From: Kribbella soli
Lineage (GTDB): Bacteria; Actinomycetota; Actinomycetes; Propionibacteriales; Kribbellaceae
Reading direction: 5' to 3'
Length of the DNA: 64,000 bases
Assembly (NCBI RefSeq): GCF_004331345.1
Contig: NZ_SJJZ01000004.1
Span: 744,001-808,000, forward strand
Made by a program: the position numbers and the translations under genes. The notes under the pieces are model-generated. The model saw only the letters and a program-made list of their open reading frames with translations, was not told the DNA's origin and ran no database searches. Positions 51,051-60,600 of this stretch are shown in pieces (positions within the stretch are counted from its first letter, which is position 1; the number at the start of each line of letters is the position of its first letter).

Positions 51051-51713
51051 TCAGAAACGAACAGCCAGTAATACGCGGCCGGATTCCGAGCTGCGGATGT
51101 CCAGGGCCTTGATCTCACTGCGCTGCAGCTTGGTAGTTGCCGCCGGCTTCACAGTCGTTCCGGGCGAGGATGTCCAGCTGGCGATCAGCTCGACCTTTCC
51201 GGACGTGTCCGTGACGTACAGCTCGTATCCGCGGGCCCGTTCGCTCGGCGTCGCGAGTTCGTCGTACCGGCAGCTGATCTCGATCGTCGTACCCCACGGC
51301 TCCGGCACCAGCCGGGCGTCCGCGGACAGCTTGCTGGAGACGGTCTGGGACAGTACGACGTAGTCACCCTTCGGCTCGTTGTTGGTCAGCGGGACGATGA
51401 TCACCGCTCCGATGACCGCGGCGGCGACGGCGATCGCGGTCGTGAGCGCGCCGAACCGGATCCGTTGCCGGCGCCGGTCGCGCTGGACATTCCGGACCAG
51501 ACCAGGCAGCAGATTCGGCGGATCCGCCGTGATGGTGGCCAGCGCCCGCTCGGCCGGCAAGGCGGCCAGCACTCCGGGGATCCCTGCCAGGGACGCGACC
51601 CCGGCCGAGCACTCCTCACAGGTGTGCAGATGCTCCTCGTACGCGCGCCGGTCCTTCGCCGACAACGCACCGACCAGATAGGCCGCGTCCCACTCCCGGT
51701 ACGGGTGGCTCAC
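51051..51713 (-). CDS. RskA-like anti-sigma factor
   Basis: 220 residues, GTG overlapping the sigma stop (GTGA). The N-terminal zinc-type anti-sigma domain is YREWDAAYLVGALSAKDRRAYEEHLHTCEECSAGV (His-x3-Cys-x2-Cys), then FGALTTAIAVAAAVIGAVIIV is the membrane helix. The external C-terminal domain is the RskA type (ISCRYDELATPSERARGYELYV, SRKLQRSEIKALDIRSS-like). It should hold the sigma factor at the membrane until cleaved or released. Adjacent to its sigma gene, as expected. Confidence 0.88.
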   Translation of the reverse strand: MSHPYREWDAAYLVGALSAKDRRAYEEHLHTCEECSAGVASLAGIPGVLAALPAERALATITADPPNLLPGLVRNVQRDRRRQRIRFGALTTAIAVAAAVIGAVIIVPLTNNEPKGDYVVLSQTVSSKLSADARLVPEPWGTTIEISCRYDELATPSERARGYELYVTDTSGKVELIASWTSSPGTTVKPAATTKLQRSEIKALDIRSSESGRVLLAVRF

Positions 51714-52219
51714 TGGCTCGTCACCCCCTTCTCCTGCAGCGCGAGCTTCAACGCTCGCAGCCCGTAGTGCAGCCGCGACTTCACGGTGCCCGACGGGATG
51801 TCCAACTCCTCGGCGATGTCGGTGACCGTACGGCGTCCGTAGTACGCACGAACGATCACCTGCCGATGTTCCTCCGACAGCTGAGCCAGCGACTCGGCCA
51901 CCAGCCACGCATCCAGTACGGCGTTCGCGTGGTCGGCGCTCGGGTTCTCCGGGAGGTCGTCGCTGGCGACCTCCCGGCTGACCCGGGCGCTGCGCCGGTC
52001 GTCGATGACGAGGTTGCGCGCCACCGTGAACAGCCACGCCCGGGCGCCCGCCTCGTCCTCGGCCAGGATGTTCGGCCGCCGCCAGGCCCGGAGCAGGGTC
52101 TCCTGGACGACGTCCTCTGCCAGCCGGTCGTCGCCGGTCAACCGGACGACGAACCGCCACAGCGCAGGAGCATGCACATCGTGCAGCTCACGCAGCAGCG
52201 TCGCCCGGTCGTCGGCCAT
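51710..52219 (-). CDS. ECF RNA polymerase sigma factor (SigK/SigL-type)
   Basis: 169 residues from the ATG at 52219, with AGGAG 5 nt upstream; an ATG at 52255 has no such site. Region 2 is LWRFVVRLTGDDRLAEDVVQETLLRAWRRP with LFTVARNLVIDDRRSAR, region 4 LSEEHRQVIVRAYYGRRTVTDIAEELD with PSGTVKSRLHYGLRALKLAL. The anti-sigma gene is translationally coupled downstream, and a DoxX gene lies upstream in the same direction. A matching ECF promoter precedes the DoxX gene, so the trio probably forms one self-activating operon. Confidence 0.91.
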   Translation of the reverse strand: MADDRATLLRELHDVHAPALWRFVVRLTGDDRLAEDVVQETLLRAWRRPNILAEDEAGARAWLFTVARNLVIDDRRSARVSREVASDDLPENPSADHANAVLDAWLVAESLAQLSEEHRQVIVRAYYGRRTVTDIAEELDIPSGTVKSRLHYGLRALKLALQEKGVTSQ

Positions 52220-52259
52220 CGGCGCTCCTGCTCTGTGGGACTGCGGGTCTGACATCAGG

Positions 52260-52670
52260 TCATTTGGTCGCTGCGGCTGCCTGCGCTGATGCCTTCGCTG
52301 CCCGCTGCACCGACCAGGCGCCGTTCCCCAGGAAGGCGATCAGCAGGAAGGCGAAGCAGAACAGGGCCGCCTTCTCGCCACCATTCTGCACGGGCAACAA
52401 AGCACCCGCCTGGTGCACGCTGAAATACGCGTAGGCCATCGATCCCGAGCACAGCAGCGCGGCGTACCGGGTGCCGAGCCCGATCATCACCAGCGCGCCG
52501 CCGACGGTCTGGATCAACGCCGCCCACCAGGACGGCCAGACGAACGCGCCGACCTGCTCGGTCCCGAGGACGCCGAACAGCGCGGCCGCGCCGTGGGTGG
52601 CGAACAGGAACCCGACGACGATCCGGAAGACGCCGGTCACTTCTTTCTGAAAACGCTCAAGCACCTGCAC
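52260..52670 (-). CDS. DoxX family membrane protein
   Basis: 136 residues, GTG with GAGG 4 nt upstream. Four membrane segments: VFRIVVGFLFATHGAAALFGV, WWAALIQTVGGALVMIGLGT, YAALLCSGSMAYAYFSVHQ and KAALFCFAFLLIAFLGNGAWSV. The family belongs to a membrane redox/oxidoreductase complex in mycobacteria (with SodA and SseA), though its role is not fixed. First gene of the ECF operon, which could respond to thiol or oxidative stress (inference). Confidence 0.85.
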   Translation of the reverse strand: MQVLERFQKEVTGVFRIVVGFLFATHGAAALFGVLGTEQVGAFVWPSWWAALIQTVGGALVMIGLGTRYAALLCSGSMAYAYFSVHQAGALLPVQNGGEKAALFCFAFLLIAFLGNGAWSVQRAAKASAQAAAATK

Positions 52671-52715
52671 AGGGCCTCACTCCTCGCGGTGTGGATGGGT
52701 CTTGTGCCTGGTTCG

Positions 52716-52741
52716 AACGATTGAGTGCTCTACTTGGTTCA
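52716..52741 (-). promoter_or_regulatory. ECF-type promoter of the DoxX-sigma-anti-sigma operon
   Basis: On the minus strand TGAACC (-35, 52741 to 52736), a 16-bp spacer and CGTT (-10, 52719 to 52716) match the GAAC-N16-CGTY form used by many ECF sigma factors. It lies 46 bp before the DoxX start. The box overlaps the last bases of the upstream membrane protein gene. Autoregulation by the encoded sigma factor is the likely meaning. Confidence 0.5.
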
Positions 52742-53566
52742 ACGCTGCGTGATTTGAAGATCACACTCCGAATCGGTTGCCTTTCGGGTGGCGAATTGGT
52801 ACCCGCGGGCGGCGACGGTCAGGCCGGCGCCCCAGACGACGTACGCCGGGACCGCGACCCAGAAGAAGCTCTGCGGGAGGCCGACATCGTCGTACGCGGG
52901 CTGACCCTGGACCACGTTCACGATCATCTGGAGCAGGCCGACCGTGAAGTACGCCGTGATGCCGGCGCCGATCGTGTAGCCGGGGAGCAGCAGGAGCCAG
53001 CGCGGGAAGTACCGGCCGATGCGGTGCACGAGGAGGAACGGGAGGACGGTTCCCGCGAGGACGAAGCCGCCTTCGAAGAGGACGATCGACAGGTTGCCGC
53101 CGTACGGGACCTGCTCGAAACCGACGACTGCCTGCGCCCCTAGCCTGGTCAGGCATCCGACGGCCGCGAGGCACGCGCCCGCGGTCGAGACCCACGGCGG
53201 CCAGGGCTTGGCCTCGGGCTGATGGGATTTGGCGAGGCTGCCGAGGAGTACGGCGCCGGCGACCGCGCCGAGTCGGCTGAGCATCCCGGGTACATCGTGC
53301 GGGATGCCGAGCCCGGGCAGAACGGTGGCGACCAGGTCGAGCAGGATGAAGCCGGCCGCGGCGAGCCAGCCCGCGGCGAGCGCCCAGAGCAGCCGCGGCC
53401 GGATACGGATCATGGCGAGGGCAGTCACCAGGCAGCCGATCACCGACACCCAGTTCGGGATCAGCAGGTCGTCACCCGGCAGCTTCCACTCGGGTGCGTG
53501 GCCGGTCGCGAACCAGATCCGCAGACCGCCGTACGCTACCGCCCACACCACGACCGCTCGCCTCAT
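52739..53566 (-). CDS. Multi-pass membrane protein of unknown function
   Basis: 275 residues. Seven to eight membrane segments (VVVWAVAYGGLRIWFATG, VSVIGCLVTALAMI, ALAAGWLAAAGFILLDLVAT, AVAGAVLLGSLA, STAGACLAAVGCL, GGFVLAGTVLPFLLVH, WLLLLPGYTIGAGITAYF, FFWVAVPAYVVWGAGL). No signature domain. Ends with a polar tail (ARGYQFATRKATDSECD). Its 3' end contains the -35 of the ECF promoter. The 5' end faces the MarR gene. Confidence 0.68.
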   Translation of the reverse strand: MRRAVVVWAVAYGGLRIWFATGHAPEWKLPGDDLLIPNWVSVIGCLVTALAMIRIRPRLLWALAAGWLAAAGFILLDLVATVLPGLGIPHDVPGMLSRLGAVAGAVLLGSLAKSHQPEAKPWPPWVSTAGACLAAVGCLTRLGAQAVVGFEQVPYGGNLSIVLFEGGFVLAGTVLPFLLVHRIGRYFPRWLLLLPGYTIGAGITAYFTVGLLQMIVNVVQGQPAYDDVGLPQSFFWVAVPAYVVWGAGLTVAARGYQFATRKATDSECDLQITQR

Positions 53567-53629
53567 ACGGCCAGTCTGTTGAGCCCTGGCCGCGCTCGGA
53601 TCACCCGCGCGAGGGATCGGCCTCCACCG

Positions 53630-54049
53630 TCAGCGTGAAGCGTGGAACTGCTGCAGGATGCGGAGGAAGGTCTTGCGGTCGGCCGGCGCGAGCGTGGCCA
53701 GGACCTGCTCCTCCTGCGCCTGGATCTCCTTGCGGACGGCACGGCGTACCCGGCGGCCCAGGGGTGTGATCGAGAGCAGGCGAACGCGACGGTCCGCGGG
53801 GTCCGGGGTGCGCTCGATCAGGCCGGCCTTCTGGAGTTCGTCGAGGGTGCCGATGATGCGGGACTTGTCCGCACCGATCGCCTCGGCCAGCGCGGCCTGG
53901 GTGCGAACCGGCGTGTCGTCGAGCGCGGTGAGCACCGAGTAGCCCCACATCGAGACGTCGTGCGCGGCGAGCACGGGCAGTTCGAGCGCGATCAGTTCCC
54001 GCACCAGCGGATACAGCATCGCCGCGAGGTCGGGGCGCTCGGTTGCCAT
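53630..54049 (-). CDS. MarR-family transcriptional regulator
   Basis: 139 residues. LDDTPVRTQAALAEAIGADKSRIIGTLDELQKAGLIERTPDPADRRVRLLSITPLG is the full MarR winged helix with the DRR wing. Flanking helices (MLYPLVRELIALELPVLAA and VLATLAPADRKTFLRILQQF) form the dimer. Divergent from a DinB/maleylpyruvate-isomerase-like gene 52 bp away, which it likely represses. Confidence 0.9.
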   Translation of the reverse strand: MATERPDLAAMLYPLVRELIALELPVLAAHDVSMWGYSVLTALDDTPVRTQAALAEAIGADKSRIIGTLDELQKAGLIERTPDPADRRVRLLSITPLGRRVRRAVRKEIQAQEEQVLATLAPADRKTFLRILQQFHASR

Positions 54050-54075
54050 GCCCGAAAAGGTAGCACTGGCGCAAT

Positions 54076-54104
54076 CATATGCTGTCGCTTACGATATGCG
54101 TATG
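54076..54104. promoter_or_regulatory. MarR-divergon promoter with repeated ATATGC
   Basis: ATATGC occurs directly repeated at 54077-54082 and 54094-54099, within imperfectly symmetric CATATGC ... GCGTATG. TACGAT at 54090-54095 fits a -10 box 6 nt before the ATG at 54102, and no ribosome site is present, so the mRNA is probably leaderless. Plausible MarR binding region; the site itself is not proven. Confidence 0.4.
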
Positions 54105-54695
54105 CCTACTATTGATTACGTTCAGCTCGACGCCGAGGCCGTCCGGACCAGCATCGAGCTCGTCTCGACCGCGACCACTGACGACCTGTCCAGGCCGACC
54201 CCGTGCCGGGCCTGGACCCTCTACGGTCTGCTCGCCCACATGGCCACCCAGCACTACGGCTTCGCGGCTGCCTCTCGCGGCGAGTCCGACCCCGTGATCT
54301 GGAAGGTCCGCGATCTCGGCGACGACCCGGTGAAGGCGTACGTCGAATCGGCCGAGCACGTCCTGGACGCGTTCGCGCAGCCGGGGGTCGTGGACCGGAC
54401 GTTCACGCTCGCCGAGTTCGGCCCGGACGCCGCGTTCCCCGGTGGCCAGGCGCTCAGCTTCCATTTCATCGACTACGTGGTGCACAGCTGGGACGTCGCG
54501 AAGTCCCTCGGTACGACGGTGACCTTCACCCCCGCCACCCTCGAGGCGGCGCAGGTCGTGGCCCAGGTCGTGCCCACCGGCGATGTCCGCGTCGCCCCGG
54601 GTACGCCGTTCGCACCCGACGTACCGTGGTCCGGCGAAGACACCCTCGACCGCATCGTCGCCCACCTCGGCCGCAACCCCGCCTGGCCGAACTGA
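54102..54695 (+). CDS. TIGR03086-type DinB/mycothiol-dependent maleylpyruvate isomerase-like protein
   Basis: 197 residues. LSRPTPCRAWTLYGLLAHMATQHYGFA carries the metal-binding His of the DinB four-helix bundle, and LSFHFIDYVVHSWDVAKSLG the later His pair; the C-terminal PFAPDVPWSGEDTLDRIVAHLGRNPAW is the TIGR03086 ending. Some relatives are mycothiol-dependent, which fits actinomycetes, but the reaction is unknown. ATG at 54096 is a possible start two codons earlier. The stop is 1 bp from the stop of the giant gene on the other strand. Confidence 0.85.
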   Translation: MPTIDYVQLDAEAVRTSIELVSTATTDDLSRPTPCRAWTLYGLLAHMATQHYGFAAASRGESDPVIWKVRDLGDDPVKAYVESAEHVLDAFAQPGVVDRTFTLAEFGPDAAFPGGQALSFHFIDYVVHSWDVAKSLGTTVTFTPATLEAAQVVAQVVPTGDVRVAPGTPFAPDVPWSGEDTLDRIVAHLGRNPAWPN

Positions 54696-54696
54696 G

Positions 54697-57600
54697 CTAG
54701 CTGGCTCCCGAGGGATTGGGGGGTGGGATGCTGCCGGCGGTGTGGAGGTTGCCTTCGGTCTCCGTCGGCGGCGGTGGCGGCGTGGAGGACTTGCCGCGGA
54801 GGGCGTCGTACTCGTGGCGGAACATCGTCAGGTACGCCGTTCCATGGGAGGAACCGGTGTCCGTCGAAGCGACCTGGAAGCCGCCGTTCCGGTCGAGGCG
54901 GCGATCCTCGTAGCGCAGGTGGTAGTCCACGTCGACCTTCACCGTGACGACCTGGCCGCGTTCGTTCATCGTCGTCTCGTTGCGGTTGCCGGTGCTGTCC
55001 GAACTCTTCTCGCCGACCTGTTCGCCGCTGGACAGACCGCCCTGGATCCCGGCCGGGTTCGACCCGCTCAGCGACCGGGACGCCGGCAGCAGCCTGTTGC
55101 TCTTCGTCGTCAGTTGCGTGATCCGTTGCTGCCGGTCGATCTGGCCGAGTTGCGCGTCCCCCTCGGCCACCAACTGCACGTTGGACAACTTGGCCCGGAC
55201 CTGGACGGCGACCACGCGCGATCGGCGACCCGGCACCGGCAACTGCACCATCGTGTGGCCTTCCGGCGAGGCGATCCGCTCGAACGCGGCCAGTCGCGTG
55301 GCGGCGGACATCATGTTCTCCAGGGCGGTCCGGTGGACGCGAGCGCCTTCCGCGGTGAGCATGTCCGGCTTCCCGAGCCTGCTGTGGACGGTCGTGAACA
55401 GCTTGCGGGCGATCGTCCCTTCGACGACCGTCCCGCGCGGGAGCGCGACCTCTTCCGTGTCGGCGGCCTCCGGCATCGGAGCGTTGACCACCGACGCCGG
55501 AACGAGCAGCGTCATCTCACCGGTCAGGGTGCGCGTCGTGGCCTCGTTGACCTGAATGGTGATCCGGTAGCCGCGAGACACCCGCGTGGTCAGATTCCAG
55601 TAGGCGCGCGTCATCCGGGTGTTCTGCTCCGTGCTTGATGCGGTCGTCGACGTACCGAGGTCCGTCCCGACCCCCGCCGTACCCGATCCGACTTCACCGA
55701 GCGCGCCGCCGACCTGGGGGTTGTACGTCGTGGCGGCTGTGACGCTGCGGCCCTCCTCGCGGAAGTCGTAGGTATGGAAGATGTTGGACGCGTTCTCCTT
55801 ACCGCCGGCGCCCGGTACGCCGTCGATCCTGATCGGGCCGACGTACTCCAGCTTGATTCGCAGCCTTTCCTGCCGACCGTCACCCGTCGGGTACTCGGTC
55901 ACGAAACCACTTTCACTGAGCAGGTTGTCGACATGCCCGTGCCCACGCCGCCCAGCGAGGTCCCCGCGCAGGCCGCTTGCCAGCACCGGGTCGTCGAGGG
56001 CCTCCGGCGCACTGTCGTCGACGGCGGCGAGGGCCTCGCGGTACAGATCGGTTTCGTTGCCGTCCGGGTCCTGCAGAGACATCTGGTCGATCACTCCGGC
56101 GCCCATCGTGGTGTCGTAGAAGTCGGGTAGCCGCACAATCGACCCGCGCTCGATCAGCTCTTCGGCCGTGGGCATCACGGCGTCGAGCAAGGAGACCAAC
56201 CCAGCCCGGTGCTGCCGAATCCGGTCCAGCCACCAGTTCATCCGCAAGAGCGTGACCGTCTCGCGCAGCATCGATTCCAACCGTTCGTGCTGAACGGGGT
56301 CCGTTTGCCGGCGGGCGAGCGCCAACACAGTTCGCGACGGAAGGTCCAGTTCGCCGTCGAGCAGGCGCTCGATGGCTTCGTTCACCTTCGCGGTCGGGAG
56401 GTCGAGCTTTCCCAGTCCGTACAGCCGCAGTGCGTCCCGTTCCGGCAGCGTCAGCATGACCGCGCCGCTGCGCACTTCAGCCGCACGCGGCTCCGCGCCG
56501 ACAGCCCGCAGCTCCGCGACAACCCCGAGGTCGGCCCAGAACTGGTAGTGCTCGCCGTCGCGGATCGCGAGCCGTTCCACGCCGCCGATCTGCGTCTCGG
56601 TGCTGCTCGTCGACCGGTCCTTCGAGCGGCTCCCGCTGAGCGAACCGCCGTACGACGACCCGTCCGTCCCGACCGCGCCGGTACCGCCGCCGAGGCCGAA
56701 CGTGCCGCTGGTCGAGGATCCGGTGGTGATCGTCGAGCTGCCCAGGGTCAGGTTGATCTCGCCGTTCACCGGGTGTCCGGAGCCGACGTACCTGAGGTTC
56801 AGCAGCGTCGTGTCGACCGTCAACCGTGCTCGGCCGGTGGTCACACCGCGCTGGGTCAACGCCTGGTCGACGTTCGACGGCGCGGGGGTGACCAGCAGGC
56901 TGGTCTGGTACGGCGCGGTGAGCAACTCGGGGCGCGCCGCCAGGTTACGCGGGTTCAGGAACGCACTCAGGTGGTGCAGCGCGGAGCTGTCGCCGCGGGC
57001 GAGCTGTGGCAGCTTGGCGGTCAGCCGCCCCACCAGATCGCCGACGTCGACTGCCTGGAAGGTTGCCGACTGCAACAAGAACGGGTCGACCTTGCCCTCG
57101 ATCGCCAGCGTCGGCTCGGTGTCGTCACGCCGGCAGAACTCGCTGTCGATCGAGAGCCGGGCGGTGCCGTCGACGGTGACGATCGGCTTGGATTCGTGGC
57201 CGACCTCGGTGATGACGATGGTGTGCGGTACTTCGAAGACCGCGACCGGCGCAGTGCTCTCGGTCAGCGAGACACGGTTCACCGTACTTCCGGTCGCCCA
57301 GCTGATGAACCGGCCGAGCGAGGAGCGTCCGTAGCTCGGAGTGATCTCCGGCGTCGGGCCTTCCTCGCCCGACCGAGGCTTGTCACTGAAGCCGAATTTG
57401 GCCTGCCAGGGAAGACTTCTGGACCGTCCGCCGGACCGGCTGGTGGTGTTCGAGCCGATGTCGAGGTTGACCACGGTCTCGCCGGTGGAGAGCCCGAGGA
57501 ACTTGGCCTCGCCGGTGTACGACCGGAGCCTGATCCGGTACGTGTGCTGCTCCGGCGGGAAACCGGTGCGGTGCCGGTCGAGACGGAGCACGATGCCTTC

Positions 57601-60600
57601 CTGGGCGGCCGGATCGTAGCCGGTCTCCAGGCGGTGCCGGGCCAGTTGCTGACCGACGCGTTCGAGGTTCGCGAGCTGGCTGGCGGCCAGGGCCGGGTCC
57701 TTCCCGCCGAGCTCGCCGTTCGGGATCAGGCCCTTCGCGGACAGGTGCTCGAGGAACTCCTGCAGAGCCTCGTCGGCGCCGCTGAGCTCCTGCACGAGAG
57801 CGGGTCCCGCACCACGGATCGGCTGCCGGCCCTCCTGGTCCCGGTACGGTCCCTCCTCGACGTGGCGCCAGCCCCTGTGCATCCACACCGGGAGCCCGAT
57901 GGCCTTGTCGGTCGGCTGCGGGTCGCCACGCAGCAGTTGCCGCCCGTCCACGCCGTACCTTGGTTGTCCGTCCTGGTCGCGGACAATTGCCGACGACGGG
58001 ACCGGGAGTCCGTAGCGGTACGCGTCGTTCTCGGGCATCCGCAGTACGGCGTCACCGGCGGACGTCAGCGTGAACTTGCCGGCCTGGTCGACGCGATGGA
58101 TGGTGAGGCGGTGCTCCAGGCGCAGCTTCATGCCGACGGTCGGCTGCATGCGTTGCACGCTCGGATGGATCGCGGTGTCGCCGGTGTTCACCGAGGTGTC
58201 GTGACCTGCGTTCAGGCCGGCCTTTCCACTCGGTCCGAGGTCCCAGGACGACGTACCCAGGTCCTGCGTTGCCGTCGGGCTGTATCCCGCCGAGACCGAG
58301 AACGAGTCGCCGGCCGAGAACGTCTCGCCGCCCGACGTACCCGAGAAGCCGACCCGCAGTCGCTCGACCTTGTGGTCCTTCGAGCTGTCGCCGAGCAACG
58401 TGGCCTGCTCCCACACCGCGACCGTCTCGAGTTGGGCGTACGCGACCGCGCGACCGTCGCTGGTGATGATCCGGGTGAGACCGCCCGGACGGGTCGTCTC
58501 GGCCAGCCGGCCCGGCGCGTCCTCGGTGAGCAGGCCACGCAGCTGGTCATGCCCGACCCGGTCGAGCGAACCAAGCCGTTGCCTGAGGCCCGCAATCGCC
58601 TGGTCGGCCAGCTCACTCAGGCCGTCGACCCGGGTGGCGACGTGTTCCGGCAGGTCGGTACGGCGTTCGTCCGACGGGATACTCACGGTTTCCTTGGGCG
58701 CGCCGACCGTGTAAGCGTGGCTGATGCCGAGCTCGAGGGTCGCGGTGTCTTTGGTCGTACCGCCGGCGACCACGTGCCGCGCGGACCAGGAGCCGACGGC
58801 GGACGTCCGCATCCGCCACGACCAACTGGGGCGCGACGAGCGGAAGCGGAGGAGCTCGCCTTGGATGACCTCGACGGCACCCGGCAGCCCGTACTCCGTC
58901 GCGCCGCCCGTGACGCTCAGACCGACGTTCTTCGAGTACTCGACACTCGGCGAGATCAGCGCCGCGACCTTCAGTGGGTTCGTGTCCGGCAATGCCGACA
59001 GGAATGGAGCGAGCTTCAGGCCGCCGTTGGTGCCGACCGTCTGGGTCGTGGTCGTAGCGACGCTGTAGCCACCCTGCACCAACTGGCCGAGCTGCGCCTC
59101 CTCGATCAGCACCGGGTTGTCCAGGACCTCTCGGAGCTCGCTCGGATCGAGGGTGAGCTCGAACTGCGTCAGCTCGGTGACATCCGCTCTTGGATCGTTG
59201 CCCACGGTCAGGACGAGTCCGCCGGGTGACAGCAGCCGCCGAGTCTCCGCGCGCAGGGTGCGGTGCAGCAGCTCCGGCGTGAAGCGGAACACCTTGTTTT
59301 GTTGGGCTAGCGCCTCATTTAGCTCGTTCGTCAGGGCAGTTAGGTGTGGTAACTGGCCGGAGACCGTGGCGGTTTGCAGGACGTCCTTCGGCGGCAGGCT
59401 CTCCGCGCGCCGCTGCTCGTACAGGTCGTCCTGTTTCCTGGCTGCCTGGAGCGTTGCGTGGCTCGGGTTGTCGCGGTAAGCCTGCCAGGCCTGGCATGCC
59501 TGGTCGGCTTGCTCCGCGGCCGTCGTACATGCCTCCGCGATCGCCGTGTGGCGGGCGGATTTGGCGAGCTCGTCCGTCGCCTTCGCCTCGTCCATCGCGG
59601 CTGCGTCGGCCTCGGCCTTCGCTGCGCTCTCGGTGCGGGCGGCGGCTCGGGTGGTGAGTTCGGTCTGCTGTTGCTGGAGGGCGTTCGGCCGCAGTTCGGC
59701 GTACGTCGGCCAGTCGAGCGGGGGTCGTTCTGGCTGGAACAGGCTGGTCGGGACGGCTCGCGCTTGGTCGGCGGTCAGGCTGCGGTGGAAGTCGACCCGT
59801 GCCGCGAGCGCGCGGGCGTCCGCGGTGCTGCGGGACGGCGTACGGCGATGTTCCTCGGCGAACACGAGGTCGGCGGCGATGTCGAGCAGGCCGCGGCCGG
59901 TGACGGCGTGGGACTGGATCTGCGCCAGCGAGAACGGGCCGTAGCGGCCGTTGGTGGCCTGGTGGATCTTCGCGGCGATCAGGGCCGCGTTCTCCGCGTC
60001 GACACTCGGCTCGTGGTGGCGGCCGGGTGCCCAGGTCAGGTCGGTCAGGTTGCGGGTGTGGATCGGGTCGTTGTGCAGGATCGAAGCGCTGACCGGGCGA
60101 CCCTCGGGACCGTCGGGTCGGGTGTGTGGATCGAGGCCGGCCTTGTGCATGGCGTCGGCGTACTGCGTGAACGTCGTGGAGATGCGGACGAGGACCTCGG
60201 TGAGCTGGTGGAGTTCGGTCGGGACGCCGGCGTCGTACCGCTGCAGGAGGCGTTGGCGTTCGGCGTCGAGGTCGGCCAGGCGTGCCTTGAGCTCGGGGAT
60301 CGTGGCGCGGTTCTGGTCGAGCTCGGCGGCGATGCGCTGCTCGACGGTGGCTGCCTTGGCGTGCATTCGGCGCCGCAGGTACTTCGCGTAGAGGTTGACG
60401 GGTTGGACGGCACCGGCCGCGGCGGCGACCTCGAGGTACGTCGGGTCGAGGTGGAGGCTGTGCGCCACCAGAGCGGCCACACCGACCCCGACTCCGGCGA
60501 TCGCGGCCTGCCGACGCCTGTTCGTGGTCGCCTCACCGTCGGACCGGTGGGCCTCGGCGTACCGGCTGATGATGGTGCGGGCCGGCCAGGCGAGGGCACT

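Noticed and set aside
56209..59229. Plus-strand open frame of 1,006 codons and others opposite the giant gene (59374-61584, 62008-63153)
   Set aside because: They lie in the antisense frame of a GC-rich gene, have Arg/Gly/Val/Asp-rich low-complexity composition, and match no family; the minus-strand frame has clear domains.
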